Origin: Hansfordia pulvinata | Lineage: Eukaryota > Ascomycota > Sordariomycetes > Xylariales | NCBI GenBank assembly: GCA_006538405.1 | Contig: BJKQ01000010.1 | Location: 1,612,001-1,676,000 of the forward strand | Direction of reading: 5' to 3' | Length of the DNA: 64,000 bases | Part shown: piece by piece, positions 22,822 to 34,356 of the stretch | Layout of the letters: each line of letters begins with the position of its first letter | How positions within the stretch are numbered: position 1 is the stretch's first letter | Translations under genes and position numbers: made by a program | Notes under the pieces: generated by a model | Told to the model about the DNA's origin: nothing | Database searches by the model: none | Seen by the model: the letters and a program-made list of their open reading frames with translations, nothing else

Positions 22822-23989
22822 TTTGGTGGGTGTTTTGGCTTTATTCACCAGTGGTGGTTTTGTGTGTTGGCCTGCTCAATTGGTCGATCGCTCAGGGTAG
22901 ACGAATGGTTTCTTCTTCCTTTGGGGTCAACACTGGTATCCCGGGTAGTGCTGTGCAGTTTTGATGTTTGATGGTGTTCAGAAACAAAGCAGCGGAAATT
23001 GCCGATGACGCGGTCCACCAAGTTGCGACGCGTGAGAAAGTGTTATTGTTTTGGTGCTGGTAGTGGCAACGAAGGATCAATCGAGACAGAGGGGCAATCC
23101 AGTCAGACAGACAAGCCACCGAGAGTGGGAGGGGTGTCGGGTTTTAAAGGACAAGCCTGCGGCAGACGTCTGTCTGCGTCGTCGGAGGAAAGAAGAAAAT
23201 CCACCGAAAATGGCGCTGAGGCGGCGGGCGAGATGATTGGGGCGGAATTGCGTCGCTGTCTCAGGGCCCCGTGTTCGGTCGGCCGTTTCTGGTGTCTTGG
23301 ACGAGTCGGAGGTTGTCTTGGACGCTTGCGGATGCGGGTGCGGGTGCAGCACTCGGGCTGGGTGCGGCGTGCGTATGTCTCTGGAGAGAGGAGAGCTGCC
23401 GGGCGGGGATCCAAGGCTTGGTGTTGCCCCAGACTCTGCGAGAATCAGGCGCGCCAAGTCGGTCTGGAGAGGCGGCAGTGGCAAATGCAATGGGAAATGC
23501 GGGCGACTGGCGAAGAGGCGGAAGTTGGGATGATGCACAAGAGCGGAGGGCCGGCTGGCTAGTAGAGGAGAGGCGGGGGGGAGTGGGCAGATGCGGATAA
23601 TAATAGGAAGAAAGAAAGAGGTATTAAAGAGAATAATGGCTCATAAGGGTGGGGGCACGGAGGAGAGACTATGGCCCACGAGACTGGTAAGCCGAAAGAC
23701 GTATATGTGAGAGAGACAGAGAGAGAGAGAAAGAAGGAGGGAGAGACATGAACACACTCGGTAGACACATCCACCCACCCACATAGTAGAGAGAGATCAG
23801 AGAGACCGAGCGGAAAAGAGGCGCGCATGCGTATCGAGATGGTGTCAGCCAACCAGACAGGCCGGTGGGGCAACAACGGCTGCAGTCTGGGGGCCCGGCC
23901 GGGCTCGACTTGCCCGTCCCTCGTTGGTGCTTGTCAAGACCCCTGGTCGGCCCTTTGACCCCCTGGTGTGGCTGGGTCGGTCGGTCCAA

Positions 23990-24014
23990 ATGGTGGTGGT
24001 GGTGGTGGTGGGTT
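23990..24014 (+). repeat. GGT trinucleotide repeat
   Basis: About seven GGT triplets followed by a looser G/T-rich stretch; no gene uses it. Confidence 0.75.
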
Positions 24015-24998
24015 GTGGTGTGGTGGGAGCAGGGGTTGGTTGCGTGTCGTCGTGATGCACCTGCATTACGAGTGGTACATTGATGAATGCTTATTATCCG
24101 TACCGTGTGTACGTTAGGTACCGCAAGGAAGTTACTCCGCACTTCTCGCTCTGGGGAATGATACCTGCCGACGGCTCCGGCTGACGGCTTCCTGTCGTGG
24201 GCGGCTCCCATTCTGGCCAGGATGCCCCGTGCCCGGCTGTCTGGCCGGGGCGCACGCATGAACCACACGTGTAGTAGACCTCAACGTGAGGCGTTTGGGA
24301 TTGACAACGGCATGAAGATGCAGTCCAATTCACGCGCGACGGCGAGGCGCAGGTCGGAGCCGTACCTACGGACGGGCTCCCATGGAATAAAGGAGGCGCC
24401 GTAAGATGCTTCGGTTCCATCCCGTCCTCTGAGGTAGCTCCCAACGAACGTCCGTCTTCTCGTATCCAGGTGTGGGTGGGCGCATGAGCTCCAGTCTCGT
24501 CGCGTGGTTTGGCATCATTCAACCAGCGGGGGTTGCGGGTTCTGGTACTGGATCAGCGCGTCGAAAAGAAGTACCCACAGAATCCCGTTTGGCGTGCTCG
24601 CGGGCGGCGCATCGTGGATCAAGATACCACGAGGGGGCGCGTGCGCGGCGTCTCTGTACTCGTACGAGCACCTGCTCAGCTACTCCGGCCCCCTACCAGC
24701 CATCCCGGATCTCGTCTCCATCCAATCCGTGTCAGCGCCTGGCTTCCGGTACCTTCTTGCAGAGTGCATTCTGCATCTTAAAAGCCGGTACCTCTTCTCC
24801 GGGGCTGCCCACCAAGGCGGTCCGCAACGTGGTAACGAACGTGCTGGGACCTGCGTCGGGCTACGCCGTTCCTGGCGCTACTCCGTAGCTCGGACCTCGC
24901 CAGCCAGGCACGCCAGGCCGGCCGCCAGCCTGCCGCCAACCTGCTTCCCTAGTACGCGTTCGCACCATCTGGTCGTCCTGCAGTAGCCTCTGTGCCTC

Positions 24999-25055
24999 TC
25001 CATCACCATCACCATCACCATCGCCGTCTCCATTTCCATTTCCATTTCCATCTCT
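24999..25055 (+). repeat. CAT/CCATTT simple repeat
   Basis: Five ATCACC/ATCGCC hexamers followed by three to four TTTCCA hexamers. Non-coding. Confidence 0.75.
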
Positions 25056-25513
25056 CAACCTGCCGTGCCTGCCCTCCTACCCAATGCAAGGCAGGGGCTC
25101 TTCTTTGCCCCGCCGGTTCGTTCCTCGACTCGCACCACGCCACGAGCAGTTACCCGACCTACCTGCCTACGAAAGGTACTCACTCGAACCTCAATGACTC
25201 CCGATCTTCACCTTGCTCCACGAATACACAACCAGGTACGAGGATCAGGAGCAGCAGCCGTGTCCATTCGTACACCTGCTCGTATGAGTATGAGCCAGCA
25301 GCTTGCCTTATTACATGCAGTACAGTAGCGAGATTCGCTTGCAGCCAAGCATACCGAGTGCTGCTGGTACCTGGCGCCGAATGCACCGAGGCCAGGGTCA
25401 TCATGCGCCAGCAGGGGTCTTGCAGAGCCCTCATTATTCAAGCACCCACCCAACGACCCGACGAGTACTAGTAATACGGACAATAAATGCCTTCGACCTG
25501 AAAATCACTCCCC

Positions 25514-25644
<131 letters not shown>

Positions 25645-27059
25645 GACACTCTCGACTCATTATTCGAGCCCTCGGGTCCTCATTTAAGCCTTGGCACGTG
25701 CCTCTCTGCCCCCGCCCCCCGCCCACAATGCCACGGCGGCGCCACGGTCAAAGCACCCTCGCCATGTTGACAACCGAGTTGTACCGTGCTCGCACTGCCA
25801 GTGATGAGTAGAGGAGGTACCTACTCCGTAACGAGGTAGAATAATCACAGCTGCGGAATCCTTCTCCATCTCTCGCGCGGCTGCGCCATCCCCTCTCCGA
25901 ACCTTCTAGGTCAGTGCGCTAGAGCTAACACCCTTGCTTCCCCACGTGGTGTTCTAGTTCTCGTGCTTCTCCATGATCGTCTGGTGAAATTGCTCGCTCG
26001 GGGCCCGCCTGCCCTCCCGCCGCCTCCCACGATGCTTGCCTCGCGTGCCAGTGGATGTCGCTCGTTGCTTTTGCTCAACCGCCTCCTCCCAAGTTTGTAC
26101 ATATGATGGCGTGCGGTGCCACGATTTACGTTAGCGACGCGCGAAGGGCCGTTGTGGCTTGTTTCGCACCAGCCTGGCAAACTACTCATGAAAACCGCGA
26201 CCAGCACGATCCACAACGAGCTCAAATGAGAATAACTATATTATAAACCTACAAGAGTACTCGTAGGTGCCGTCGCGCCGCACAGGCAATAGAGCGATCA
26301 AACTGAGCCCGGGCGGGCTGTCAACTTCATTCATCCGCCTCCCTCCCAGCGTCGATCCTTCACCCTCCTCTCCGACCACTACGCGGCCTAATCTCCAGCG
26401 GCTCTCACGGACCAAGCACTTGGCCCATGTCTCGTGACCATCACGGACCTGCCGCGGAATGCAGCCGATAGCTGCGAGCGTTCCGCCCAAAAACGAACAG
26501 CACCGGGACCAATACGAGTACCAGTCAATCCTCGCAAGCAGGGTCGAACAATCACGAGTGCAGCTACCAACAGCCGTCTAAATTAGGTCGGATTTCACCA
26601 CGGATACTTCTGGCCATACTGGACTGACACTTGGCAATGTCGCTTTTGGATCTACAAGTAGGTCTGTACTCGTACTACCAAGCAACTCTTTGATGATCGC
26701 ACTCATCCCGCGTGACTCCTACGCGGACGGGCAGAGTTTGCAACACTTTCGTAAACAGGTGCGAATGCTCGGGTCGGCCGGCGAATCCGCAGTACAGGAA
26801 ACCTTGCGTTGCCACAGCCAGCCGTCTCGGCAAACTTGGCGTTGCCACCAGCTCATCATCATCGTACAAGGGCGTGAAGGGCTCGCCCGGGTACTCCATT
26901 GCAAGCTCCCGCTCCATACCCAGAGCCACTACTTCTTATGGCTGTGTTCTCGTGTGAGGAAAAGGAACAGGTCCCGTTGGTTATCACTCGTCCACTTTGT
27001 TTTGGTGTGGCCATTCGTACCTGTTCTTCCATCGAAGCTGATATCTGTTCCGGCTTTTA

Positions 27060-27146
27060 TATGCGCCTGGTTTTGTCTATGCCTGGTCCTGTCTATGCCT
27101 GGTTCTGTCTATGCCTGCTTTTGTCTATGCCTGGTTCTATCTATGC
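27060..27146 (+). repeat. 16-base tandem repeat, about five copies, beside the kinase-like gene
   Basis: The unit TATGCCTGGTTCTGTC is repeated with small changes from 27060 to 27146, ending about 45 bases beyond the stop codon of the minus-strand kinase-like gene, so it may lie in its 3' UTR. The period is not a multiple of three and the repeat is not coding. Confidence 0.8.
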
Positions 27147-27190
27147 CCCGGAGAGCCTAGCCATCCCTTTCGAACAGTCTTGCTCTTGAT

Positions 27191-28318
27191 CTACATGAGG
27201 CTCTTCATGACTTCCCGAACGTTGTTCACTCCAGTGATGGTGTCCGTGTCCGGGGAGCTAAGAGGCCAAGCATATGAGAAGTCAATCCACTTGACCCTGC
27301 TGATTGGGCGATCTTTGTGCTCAAGAGCCCACTTCAAAGTCGGGCCATGACCTTCATATACAAAAAGCAGGCTCGATGAGTATGTCTTGGTTGGGTTGGC
27401 CTGCATGACGTCCATCACTTGCTTGAGCTGGCTCACAAATCGCTTGGCGACCGATTCGGCGTCATCGTCGTCGATTTCACCGCCCTGGTTGAAGAGGAAT
27501 GTCTTGAACCAGCCCTGCACTTCATTGAGATTGGACGGGATGTTCTCGCTCCACTTCCGGTCGTAAATCGCGAACTCTCTGTAGTCCCGAAGTTCAGGAT
27601 CGCCGCGCCACACCTGCATGCCCGACAGGCGGAAGTGATAAGCCCAGGACGTGGTTGTCTGGGCCGTCTGCTCTTGTCGGTGAAGCTTCTTCGTGTAGGC
27701 CTCCACTTCCTCCTCCGTCATGGCCGCCAGTTCCGAGTCGGTCTTGGGCTTGGTGAGAACATTACCTAGCTTTATGTCGAGGACGTTGGGCCTCTGGAAG
27801 CCGTAGTTGAGGTTCTCCATCTTGATGGCCCACTTGGGCTTCTTGATGCCTGCGCTCTGGGAGGAGGTCTTCATCTGCTCTACCTCGCTGAGCTTCTGTT
27901 TCATGGCCTTGGTCAATTCGATAGTCCCGCGCCATTCGGGGATGATGGTTCTGAGGCCGGTTTTCATGGCCTCCTCATGAAAGTCTGCTTCAGCCTTGGT
28001 GCATGGTTTGATGAAATATCGTCCATCATCGGTCGTCATGGTGCCGGCACTGCAGACCATCATCTCAGTCAGCTACTTGGATCTCGTCGGAAAAGGATAA
28101 TGGCGTGCCAAAAAGGCCCACTATGGATATACCACCGCCAGCATCATGGAAGGAGGGGATTCGGGTGCGTTGTGGTGTACTTACTGACCAGCGACACCTG
28201 GCATATATTCCCAATGCTTTTCAACGCCGCGCTTGTTCAGGCCCGGTGCCCTTTCGGTGGGGCTAGCTACAGCCAAGGGCGAGGCCGCCAGGAGCATTAT
28301 GCCGTAGAGGAGGTGCAT
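27191..28318 (-). CDS. Secreted inositol-polyphosphate-kinase-family protein (IPMK/Arg82-like with signal peptide)
   Basis: Member of the inositol polyphosphate kinase family, which phosphorylates soluble inositol phosphates with ATP. Exons on the minus strand are 28185-28318 and 27191-28049, giving 330 residues. The splice is well supported: it rebuilds VAGHAGTMTTDDGRYFIKP, matching the family's opening AGHxGT...KP. Core motifs are PNVLDIKLG at 132-140 (PxxxDxKxG, catalytic Asp136 and Lys138), FRLSGMQVW, SSLLFVYEG near 270 and IDF at 300-302 (metal-binding Asp301). Exon 1 encodes a classic signal peptide (MHLLYGIMLLAASPLAVA) and a short pro-region ending in a Kex2-type site, NKR at 28-30. 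Ordinary Arg82/IPMK enzymes are nuclear or cytosolic and lack this. Activity is inferred from retained motifs; the secretory fate from the N-terminus only. Confidence 0.85.
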
Positions 28319-28490
28319 CGTGAAGTTCTGCTACCTACTCTTTTCTTCCCCCTCTGCTGTTTGCGGCCCGAGCGAGATGGTCGCGCACAAGTCGTTTAGG
28401 GCCACAACACGCTACTGCGAGTAGATAGTCTGTTCCGACGAGACGGCAGCGCCCCGAGCTGTCTCCCCGTGCCCGCGGCCACGGACCCTT

Positions 28491-28497
28491 CTTATAT
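28491..28497 (-). promoter_or_regulatory. Probable TATA box of the kinase-like gene
   Basis: ATATAAG on the minus strand, about 173 bases before the ATG at 28318. Position and sequence fit a fungal TATA element; not tested. Confidence 0.45.
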
Positions 28498-28943
28498 CCA
28501 TGCCGTCAAGCCCACCGAGGCAGCAGGCTTTGATGCTCCCGCACGCTCCAGGCGGCGAGCGTGGCAGGGTAATCGTCGGGTGCTAATCTTAGCGCGTGGT
28601 AACGCGCGATGAGTGAAGTGGCGGGGTCGCCGGGGTCGCAGAGGTGCCCGTATGAACCAAGTTAGCACGGGGTCTTCTCTCGCCTCGACAGGGTGCTCTT
28701 GTCGTTTGTCGGGCTTGAAGCAGGGTACCACAAGCCCGAAGAGAACCATAAATAGCACGCAGAAGAAGTGCGCCAGATGCCAGATGCCGAAATGTGCTGC
28801 AGTGTGGGCGTTTTCTCTCTCTTCCGGTGGGGGGAGGCAGGCCTAAAGACTGAATACGAGTAAACACATGCACACCGGCCCCGGCCCGTACACGCCCCGT
28901 CATCATTAGGCAGGTATGTATCCTCAAATGGTGGTGAGCGTGA

Positions 28944-29018
28944 GCGGGCGAAACTCAGCTTGTCAGGCGAAACCCACCTTCAATTGCCAGGGGAAACCCA
29001 CCTTGTCAGGCGAAAAGT
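28944..29018 (+). repeat. Imperfect short tandem repeat (CAGGCGAAACCCACCTT unit)
   Basis: Three to four imperfect copies spaced 19-24 bases apart. Non-coding; no hairpin or known site recognised. Confidence 0.65.
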
Positions 29019-30195
29019 GTTGACCCAAATAGGGACTCCGGACCCGTAGATAGTAACACCCCTGTAGGTACGGTAGGAGGAGAGTACGGATGGGCTCAAG
29101 GCAGAAGCATCAAAGGGAGCCGAATGGCCACCACATTTGCTTAGCCTCGTTGCCTGTTGTTCCTGTTCCCCCCAACGCGAGCCCTCTCCATCTCTCCTTT
29201 TACCCCCCAAGCAAGGGACACACGGAATAGCCGTGTCTGACTTGGTCCCATGCAACTTCAGCGTAGATAAGGTATGTAATTATAGGTGCCGCGCTAGAGC
29301 CTCGTCGTACCCGCGGCTTCGGGATTGACCCTTCAATTGCAGACCGCCGTCCGTCCCGTCCACGACGAGCATACCAAGGGTACCCACCTACCTTTCTAGC
29401 TGACCTTATACTCGCGTGACTGATGAGCATCAATACGCGTGCTTCACGGGGTGCAAGAGACGAAGGCGCACGTTCTGTTCAACGGGGTATCATGTCGGGA
29501 CATGTTCCGCCAGCCTGCCAAGGTCTTGATTGTTGTGTGTCTGGCTATCACTGGCTTATTAGTATGAGTGCGGACCAGGTCCGGCTCAGTCGCAGCCGGT
29601 TTGGCTGGTCCAGTCAAGAGATTACTTTGTCGCCCCTTCCGGAACCGCCTCCCAGGGCCCAAAGTGACAACTCATTCTTTGCGAAAGGCTTTCCAGACGA
29701 GCCCTTACTCGTACAAGGTGCATCGCGTTCCACCATCCGGGGCTGTCCCTTTGCACGGGCTTATTATACGTGTATGGAAATGGTGAGGTGGAGAATACCT
29801 ACGATTCGAGGGCTCGTATAAGCTTGTATCCGTTAGGTAGGTACGAGTAGTATTTCCTGTCAGACACAGCCAGAGCGTCTTATGTGGCCTGTCAGACCAC
29901 CCGAATAAAGGCGATAATGCTGCACTGTGGGAATGGCGGAAAGACTGGTGCCTGTGCATATGAGAGCAACCCTCGCTTCAGCGTGGCGAGCGGCGACGTC
30001 ACGCGAAAACCACGATATCCTTTCCACGATAGATTTTTGACCAAGCCCAAGGGTCAACTTGAATGTCGCAGAGCTTAAGAAATGCGGAAAGAATGAGGGA
30101 AAGAAAAGCCGGACAGCGCCAAGCCGTCTCGGTTCCCGGCATGGTATTCAAGACCCTCCCCTCCGTTTTCTCTTTTCCCTTCTCCACCTCTGTTC

Positions 30196-31952
30196 TCACG
30201 GTGTGGCGGCGCCGTTAATAGACCTCAGCTTACGGATGTGGTCTGCCAGTGACACGGAGGTCGTGTAAGCCTTCCTGTTACGAAGACCGGGTCTGCCTCC
30301 CCCGTCTCCTTCGTCACGATCGTCCCTTTCACTGCTCACGTCGTGCTCACGATTCCATTCTAGTATCTCTCCCACCACGCCCTCCAGAGTCGTCACCATC
30401 GCTTCGGGCCGCAGAGCCAGCCCACCCTCGGCCAATGGGAGACTGATGCGCGCAGCCTCGCTGCCCGGCGGCGCCGCGACCAGATGCGTACAGATGGAGA
30501 AGATTCCCGGCTTGAGGTGGCGGATGTCGCCCGTCGGCGGCGGGATGATGCGGGCCCCACAGCAGTCACGCAAGAGGTCGGAAAAGTCTGCCCAAAACTC
30601 GACGACGTGGGCGAGGATCAGCATAGCGACTGGAGGGACGCGAACGGCGCGGAAGGGGTGAACCGACAGCGTCGCAATGGCCGTGTACAGGTCTGCGTAG
30701 GCAATGGGCGGGTTCGGGTCGGTCACTACGAAGGGGCGGCCTCCTATTGCTACTTGGGGGCGAGATGATGCCGTGGGCACAGCGCCGAGGAGAGCGGCCT
30801 CGTGGTACAAGTGGGCGAGGGCGACATTGGCGCCGTGGACGAAGGGCTGCACTATGTGGGACACCCAACTGCAAGAATTCGTAGGACAAATGCCATGAGA
30901 GTCAGCGAGGAGGTTCCAAGGGGCAGGAAGCTCAAGCGGGATGGGTGTGTCGGTAGGGAAGGCAGGGTTATGTTCAACGCACGTGGGTAACGCGACGCGG
31001 CTCAGCGGGTCGCCGACCGTGTTGTCGGTGGGATGTCCATATACGCCATTAGCCGGGCGTATGCAGCCGGCGCGGAAGCCATTGCCGTCATTTGTGGCGC
31101 ACACGAGCCGCTCGGCGGCGGCCTTGGATACTGGATAGTTGCCGAAGAAGCATTCTCGCGGGCGGACGTCGTTGCTATCAAAGTCGCGCTCATCGAGGAC
31201 CTGCCAGAAGCCGTGGATGGAGCTGGCCCAGGGCGCAACAAAGGGCCGGACGGGGCGAATGGCGATGGAGGCGGACGAGGTGGCACTGAACACGTCGGCG
31301 CCAGCGTCGCGGGCGGCGGCGAGAACGTTGGCGGTGCCGCGGACGTTGACGGCGTCGGGGAAGGCATACTGGCGCGGCGAGCGCTCCGAGGCCAGGATGA
31401 CAGCGGCCGTGTGGAAAACGGTCAGCGGCAGGCTGGCGCAGCTGTCGGCCCAAGGGTGCGCGAACGCGGCCCGAACGGACGCCGGCGACGTGATATCGGT
31501 CTGGACGAAGCTGACCTCGGCGGCCGCGGTGCCGGGGCCCATGTCGTTGCGCTCGGACCGCCGGATGTCGACGACCCGGATGCTCTCGGGCGGCGTGCCC
31601 CGGGCCAGCAGCTGTAGCACAATGTAGCCGCCGACGAGGCCTGGGCTGCCGGTCAGTGCTGTTGACACGAAACGATCGGGGCTGTCAGGACAAAACCCCA
31701 CTCACCAGATCCGCCCGTCACGACGTAGCGGCGCTCCAATCGGGGCGGCAGCTTGTCGGTGTGATCGACGGGCTCGCCCTGGAGCCTCTGGTAGACTCTC
31801 CTCAACTGCTCGGGCGTCCAGCGCTGGCCCGCCACTTGTCGGATCTCATCGGGCGTGCCCAGAAGCAGCTGGTTTATTTTCCAGAGATAGAGCGCCAACA
31901 GCGCCGCAAGCACAGCCAGCACGGGCCCGAGAGCCGCCGAGGCTAAGGTCAT
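30196..31952 (-). CDS. Membrane-anchored 3beta-hydroxysteroid dehydrogenase-like extended SDR
   Basis: NAD(P)-dependent dehydrogenase of the 3beta-HSD / sterol-4-carboxylate 3-dehydrogenase (Erg26-like) superfamily; substrate unknown. Three exons fit: 31706-31952, 30983-31640 and 30196-30868, giving 525 residues. Splicing joins VTGGSG to LVGGYIV, completing the TGGxGxxG nucleotide loop near residue 80, and joins RVALPT to WVSHIVQPF. Residues ~3-24 form a membrane anchor (LASAALGPVLAVLAALLALYLW), suggesting ER attachment. The catalytic pair is Tyr and Lys in NYPVSK. A conserved VHGANVALAH block follows. The C-terminus is polar and unusually long compared with Erg26 (about 350 residues in yeast), so it is probably a paralogue rather than the ergosterol enzyme. 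It is divergent from the epimerase-like gene 875 bases away and may share regulation with it. Confidence 0.87.
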
Positions 31953-32827
31953 GATGGCTGTGGCGACGATGCCGGGCTTTGTCGCCGTGGGAAAGGGTCG
32001 TTGTCGCCCGACGCGGATGAGGCTCTAGTCGACGAGGACCCCAGCTTGGTTGCTTTTGGTGTACGTCACGGTGCGGTCGGTGACCATTGGGAGCACCTAC
32101 GGACCACCTTAGGTAACTTAGGTAAATAAGGTGACTCCCTGGTAAGAAATCGGGACGGACCCCTGCGCGATGGGGTGCCTAAGTTCCATGGCCGGCATTG
32201 GATGGGGCGGCGCCGCCCCGACGGGCCTCTGCACTCTATCGCCGCACGCGCCGCGCCGTCGAGGGCGCACATTAAGCCGCGGATGATGTGTACAAGAGGG
32301 ACTTTGCCGATCGGCCCATTCCAGCTTGCCCCCGTCTGCTTTCTCACCTACGACCATGTATACCCTAGATACCCCTCTTTCACGCTCGCGCCTTCCCAGG
32401 TGGACGTCAAGCGCGCATCTGTGACGTAGACGATCATGGCGGCTAATGAATTCAGGTATCAAGGTTCTTCCTCCTGGAGGGAAAGCGGTACGGAGACTGG
32501 TACACCGGAGGTAGGAACAGCAGATCCAGGCCACTACATCTAGGTACATGTACCTAAAGGGGCACCAGACGTACTTTGAAAAGAACGACGTCGCGATTCT
32601 GCTAAGGTATGTGGTAGGTAGGGAGGTTTAGGTAACTTACCTGCCTCCATCGTGATCGGGTTATTGGATCTGACCCCGATGTACATGAGGCTACATGCAG
32701 GTAGGTACTTATCTACTGGAGAGAGTTACCTTATAGGAATATCAAGTGCTGCCTTCGGTATCCCTCCAGGTTCACTCACCTACCACCACCTTGACATCAC
32801 CAAAGAGCACTGCTGAACACCACGGAT
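31953..32827. promoter_or_regulatory. Shared bidirectional promoter region, 875 bases
   Basis: Lies between the divergent HSD-like and epimerase-like genes. It is rich in TTAGGTAA/TACCTA boxes (32105-32135, 32540-32550, 32610-32640, 32698-32706). No coding frame is credible. Co-regulation of the two genes is inference from the geometry. Confidence 0.5.
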
Positions 32828-33727
32828 ATGCCCGGAAAAAGAATCGTTTTCACCGGCGGAAGCGGCAAAGCCGGCCGCCACGTCATTCCCGAGCTCCTGC
32901 GCCACGGCCACCAGGTGCTCAACCTCGACCTGGCCCCTTACGAGCATCCCGACGTGCTCACCATCAAGACCGACCTCGCCGACTCGGGCCAGGTCTTCAA
33001 CGCCCTGACGACGCATTTCTCCTACGCCGGCTACGGCGACGGCAAGCCTCCTCCTCCCCCAGACGTCGTTATCCACTTCGCCGCCCACTCGCGCGTCATG
33101 CTGGTCCCGGACAACCAGACCTTCCACGACAACGTCACTGCTACCTACAATGTCGTCGAGGCCGCCTGCAAGCTCGGCGTCCCCAAGGTCGTCGTCGCCT
33201 CCAGCGAGACCACCTACGGCGTGTGCTTCGCCGAGGGCGACGTCGATTTTGACCACTTCCCTTTGACTGAAGACGACGACATGGACCCCATGGACTCGTA
33301 CGCCTTGTCCAAGCTGTGCGGCGAGACGCTCTCCCGGGGGTTCGCCCGCCGCTTTGGCAACGACATCTATGCCTTGCGCATCGGCAACGTCGTCGAGCCG
33401 CACGAGTACGCCCGGGATTTCCCCTCCCACGTGGGCAAGCCCGAGACGCGCAAGCGAAATGCCTGGAGCTACATAGACGCTCGCGACCTGGGCCAGATCT
33501 GCCACTTGTGCACACAGAAGGACGGCCTGGGCTTCCAGGTCTTCAACGCCACCAATGACACCATCACCACCACCACGCCCACGAGAGAGTTCCTCGCCAA
33601 GGCCGCGCCGAGGACTAGGATCACAAGAGACATGGATCTATTTGAGGCTCCGCTGTCTAATAAGAAAATCAAAGAGGTCCTCGGCTTCGAAGAGAGCCAC
33701 AACTGGAGGCAGTACTACCAGCCCTAG
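32828..33727 (+). CDS. NAD-dependent epimerase/dehydratase family protein (extended SDR)
   Basis: Intronless gene of 299 residues. The N-terminal Rossmann fold is plain: KRIVFTGGSGKAGRHVIPEL carries the GxxGxxG loop at residues 10-16, with LDLAP after strand 2. Further marks are VIHFAAHS (strand 4), SSETTYG with the catalytic Ser, and DSYALSK with catalytic Tyr and Lys. The sequence resembles sugar-nucleotide epimerases and uronate dehydrogenases, but the substrate-binding half does not let me choose. No signal peptide or membrane segment; cytosolic. It ends 17 bases short of the convergent secreted-protein gene, so their 3' UTRs must overlap. The lack of introns in an otherwise intron-rich neighbourhood and its bacterial look leave transfer from bacteria possible but unproven. 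Confidence 0.88.
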   Translation: MPGKRIVFTGGSGKAGRHVIPELLRHGHQVLNLDLAPYEHPDVLTIKTDLADSGQVFNALTTHFSYAGYGDGKPPPPPDVVIHFAAHSRVMLVPDNQTFHDNVTATYNVVEAACKLGVPKVVVASSETTYGVCFAEGDVDFDHFPLTEDDDMDPMDSYALSKLCGETLSRGFARRFGNDIYALRIGNVVEPHEYARDFPSHVGKPETRKRNAWSYIDARDLGQICHLCTQKDGLGFQVFNATNDTITTTTPTREFLAKAAPRTRITRDMDLFEAPLSNKKIKEVLGFEESHNWRQYYQP

Positions 33728-33744
33728 CCACACAGAACTTGACC

Positions 33745-34356
33745 TTAACCATCCGCCTCCCACCCAGGCCGTTCGGCGAGTCCCGCGACTTCGATAGGTG
33801 TCAATGGGAAGAGCAAGTCTTCTTCTCCGCTCTTGATAACGCGCTGAAGCGCGACAAACCTCGCCGTCTCAAGCTCTGAGTCGACGACAAACTCTAGGCG
33901 GTATTCGCCTGCACTCATATTTGGCTTCCACTCCGCGCCCTCCCTGTCCTCAATCACAAACGGATACAGCAGGTTCACACCTAGCAGGGTGTCTGGATGG
34001 TTGTCAAGCCCGAAAATGGGGTTGGAGGAGCTGTCCCCATAAGGGTGTGCTATTGTCGCAGGAAACCCATCCGCCAATTCGTGTCTGGATATGAGCTCTG
34101 CTGCCTCCTTAATACTTGATTTAATGGTTTCCCTTGAAACTCTGACAGCTATTGGTTATGTCAGGAGAATACTTGTTAAGTGGACAGGAGCTGCAGTGTT
34201 GTGGGTCTCTGACTTACAATCGGCCCCCTCCTCAAGACGGAAAGAGTAGCCGTGCTCTGAGATATGTTCCATTCTGAAAAAGTGCGACAGTCCATTACCA
34301 AGTACGAGGCTGTGGAGGTGTACCAGATAGAACGCAAGCAGCCGAGTAAGCATCAT
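33745..34356 (-). CDS. Small secreted protein, 180 aa, cysteine-free, effector-like
   Basis: Two exons on the minus strand, 34218-34356 and 33745-34148, give 180 residues. The intron has a strong GTAAGT donor and a CTGAC branch. The N-terminus is a signal peptide (MMLTRLLAFYLVHLHSLVLG), cleaved around residue 20; the start at 34356 is preferred over a Met eight codons upstream because it places the hydrophobic core correctly. The mature protein has no Cys. The segment from IAHPYGDSSSNP through LLYPFVIEDREG to AGEYRLEFVVD faintly recalls the strand order of fungal microbial-ribonuclease-like secreted proteins (HPxxxN, then an xYPx strand, then a xxDR/ExxxxD strand), but catalytic residues cannot be assigned and this is only a suggestion. 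Convergent with the epimerase-like gene. Secretion is well supported, function unknown. Confidence 0.75.

Larger units (their letters stand above)
28319..30195. other. Intergenic, 1.9 kb
   Basis: No gene supported. It holds the promoter of the kinase-like gene, an imperfect repeat at 28944-29018 and three exact TACTCGTA/TACGAGTA copies (28855, 29706, 29842). Confidence 0.5.
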
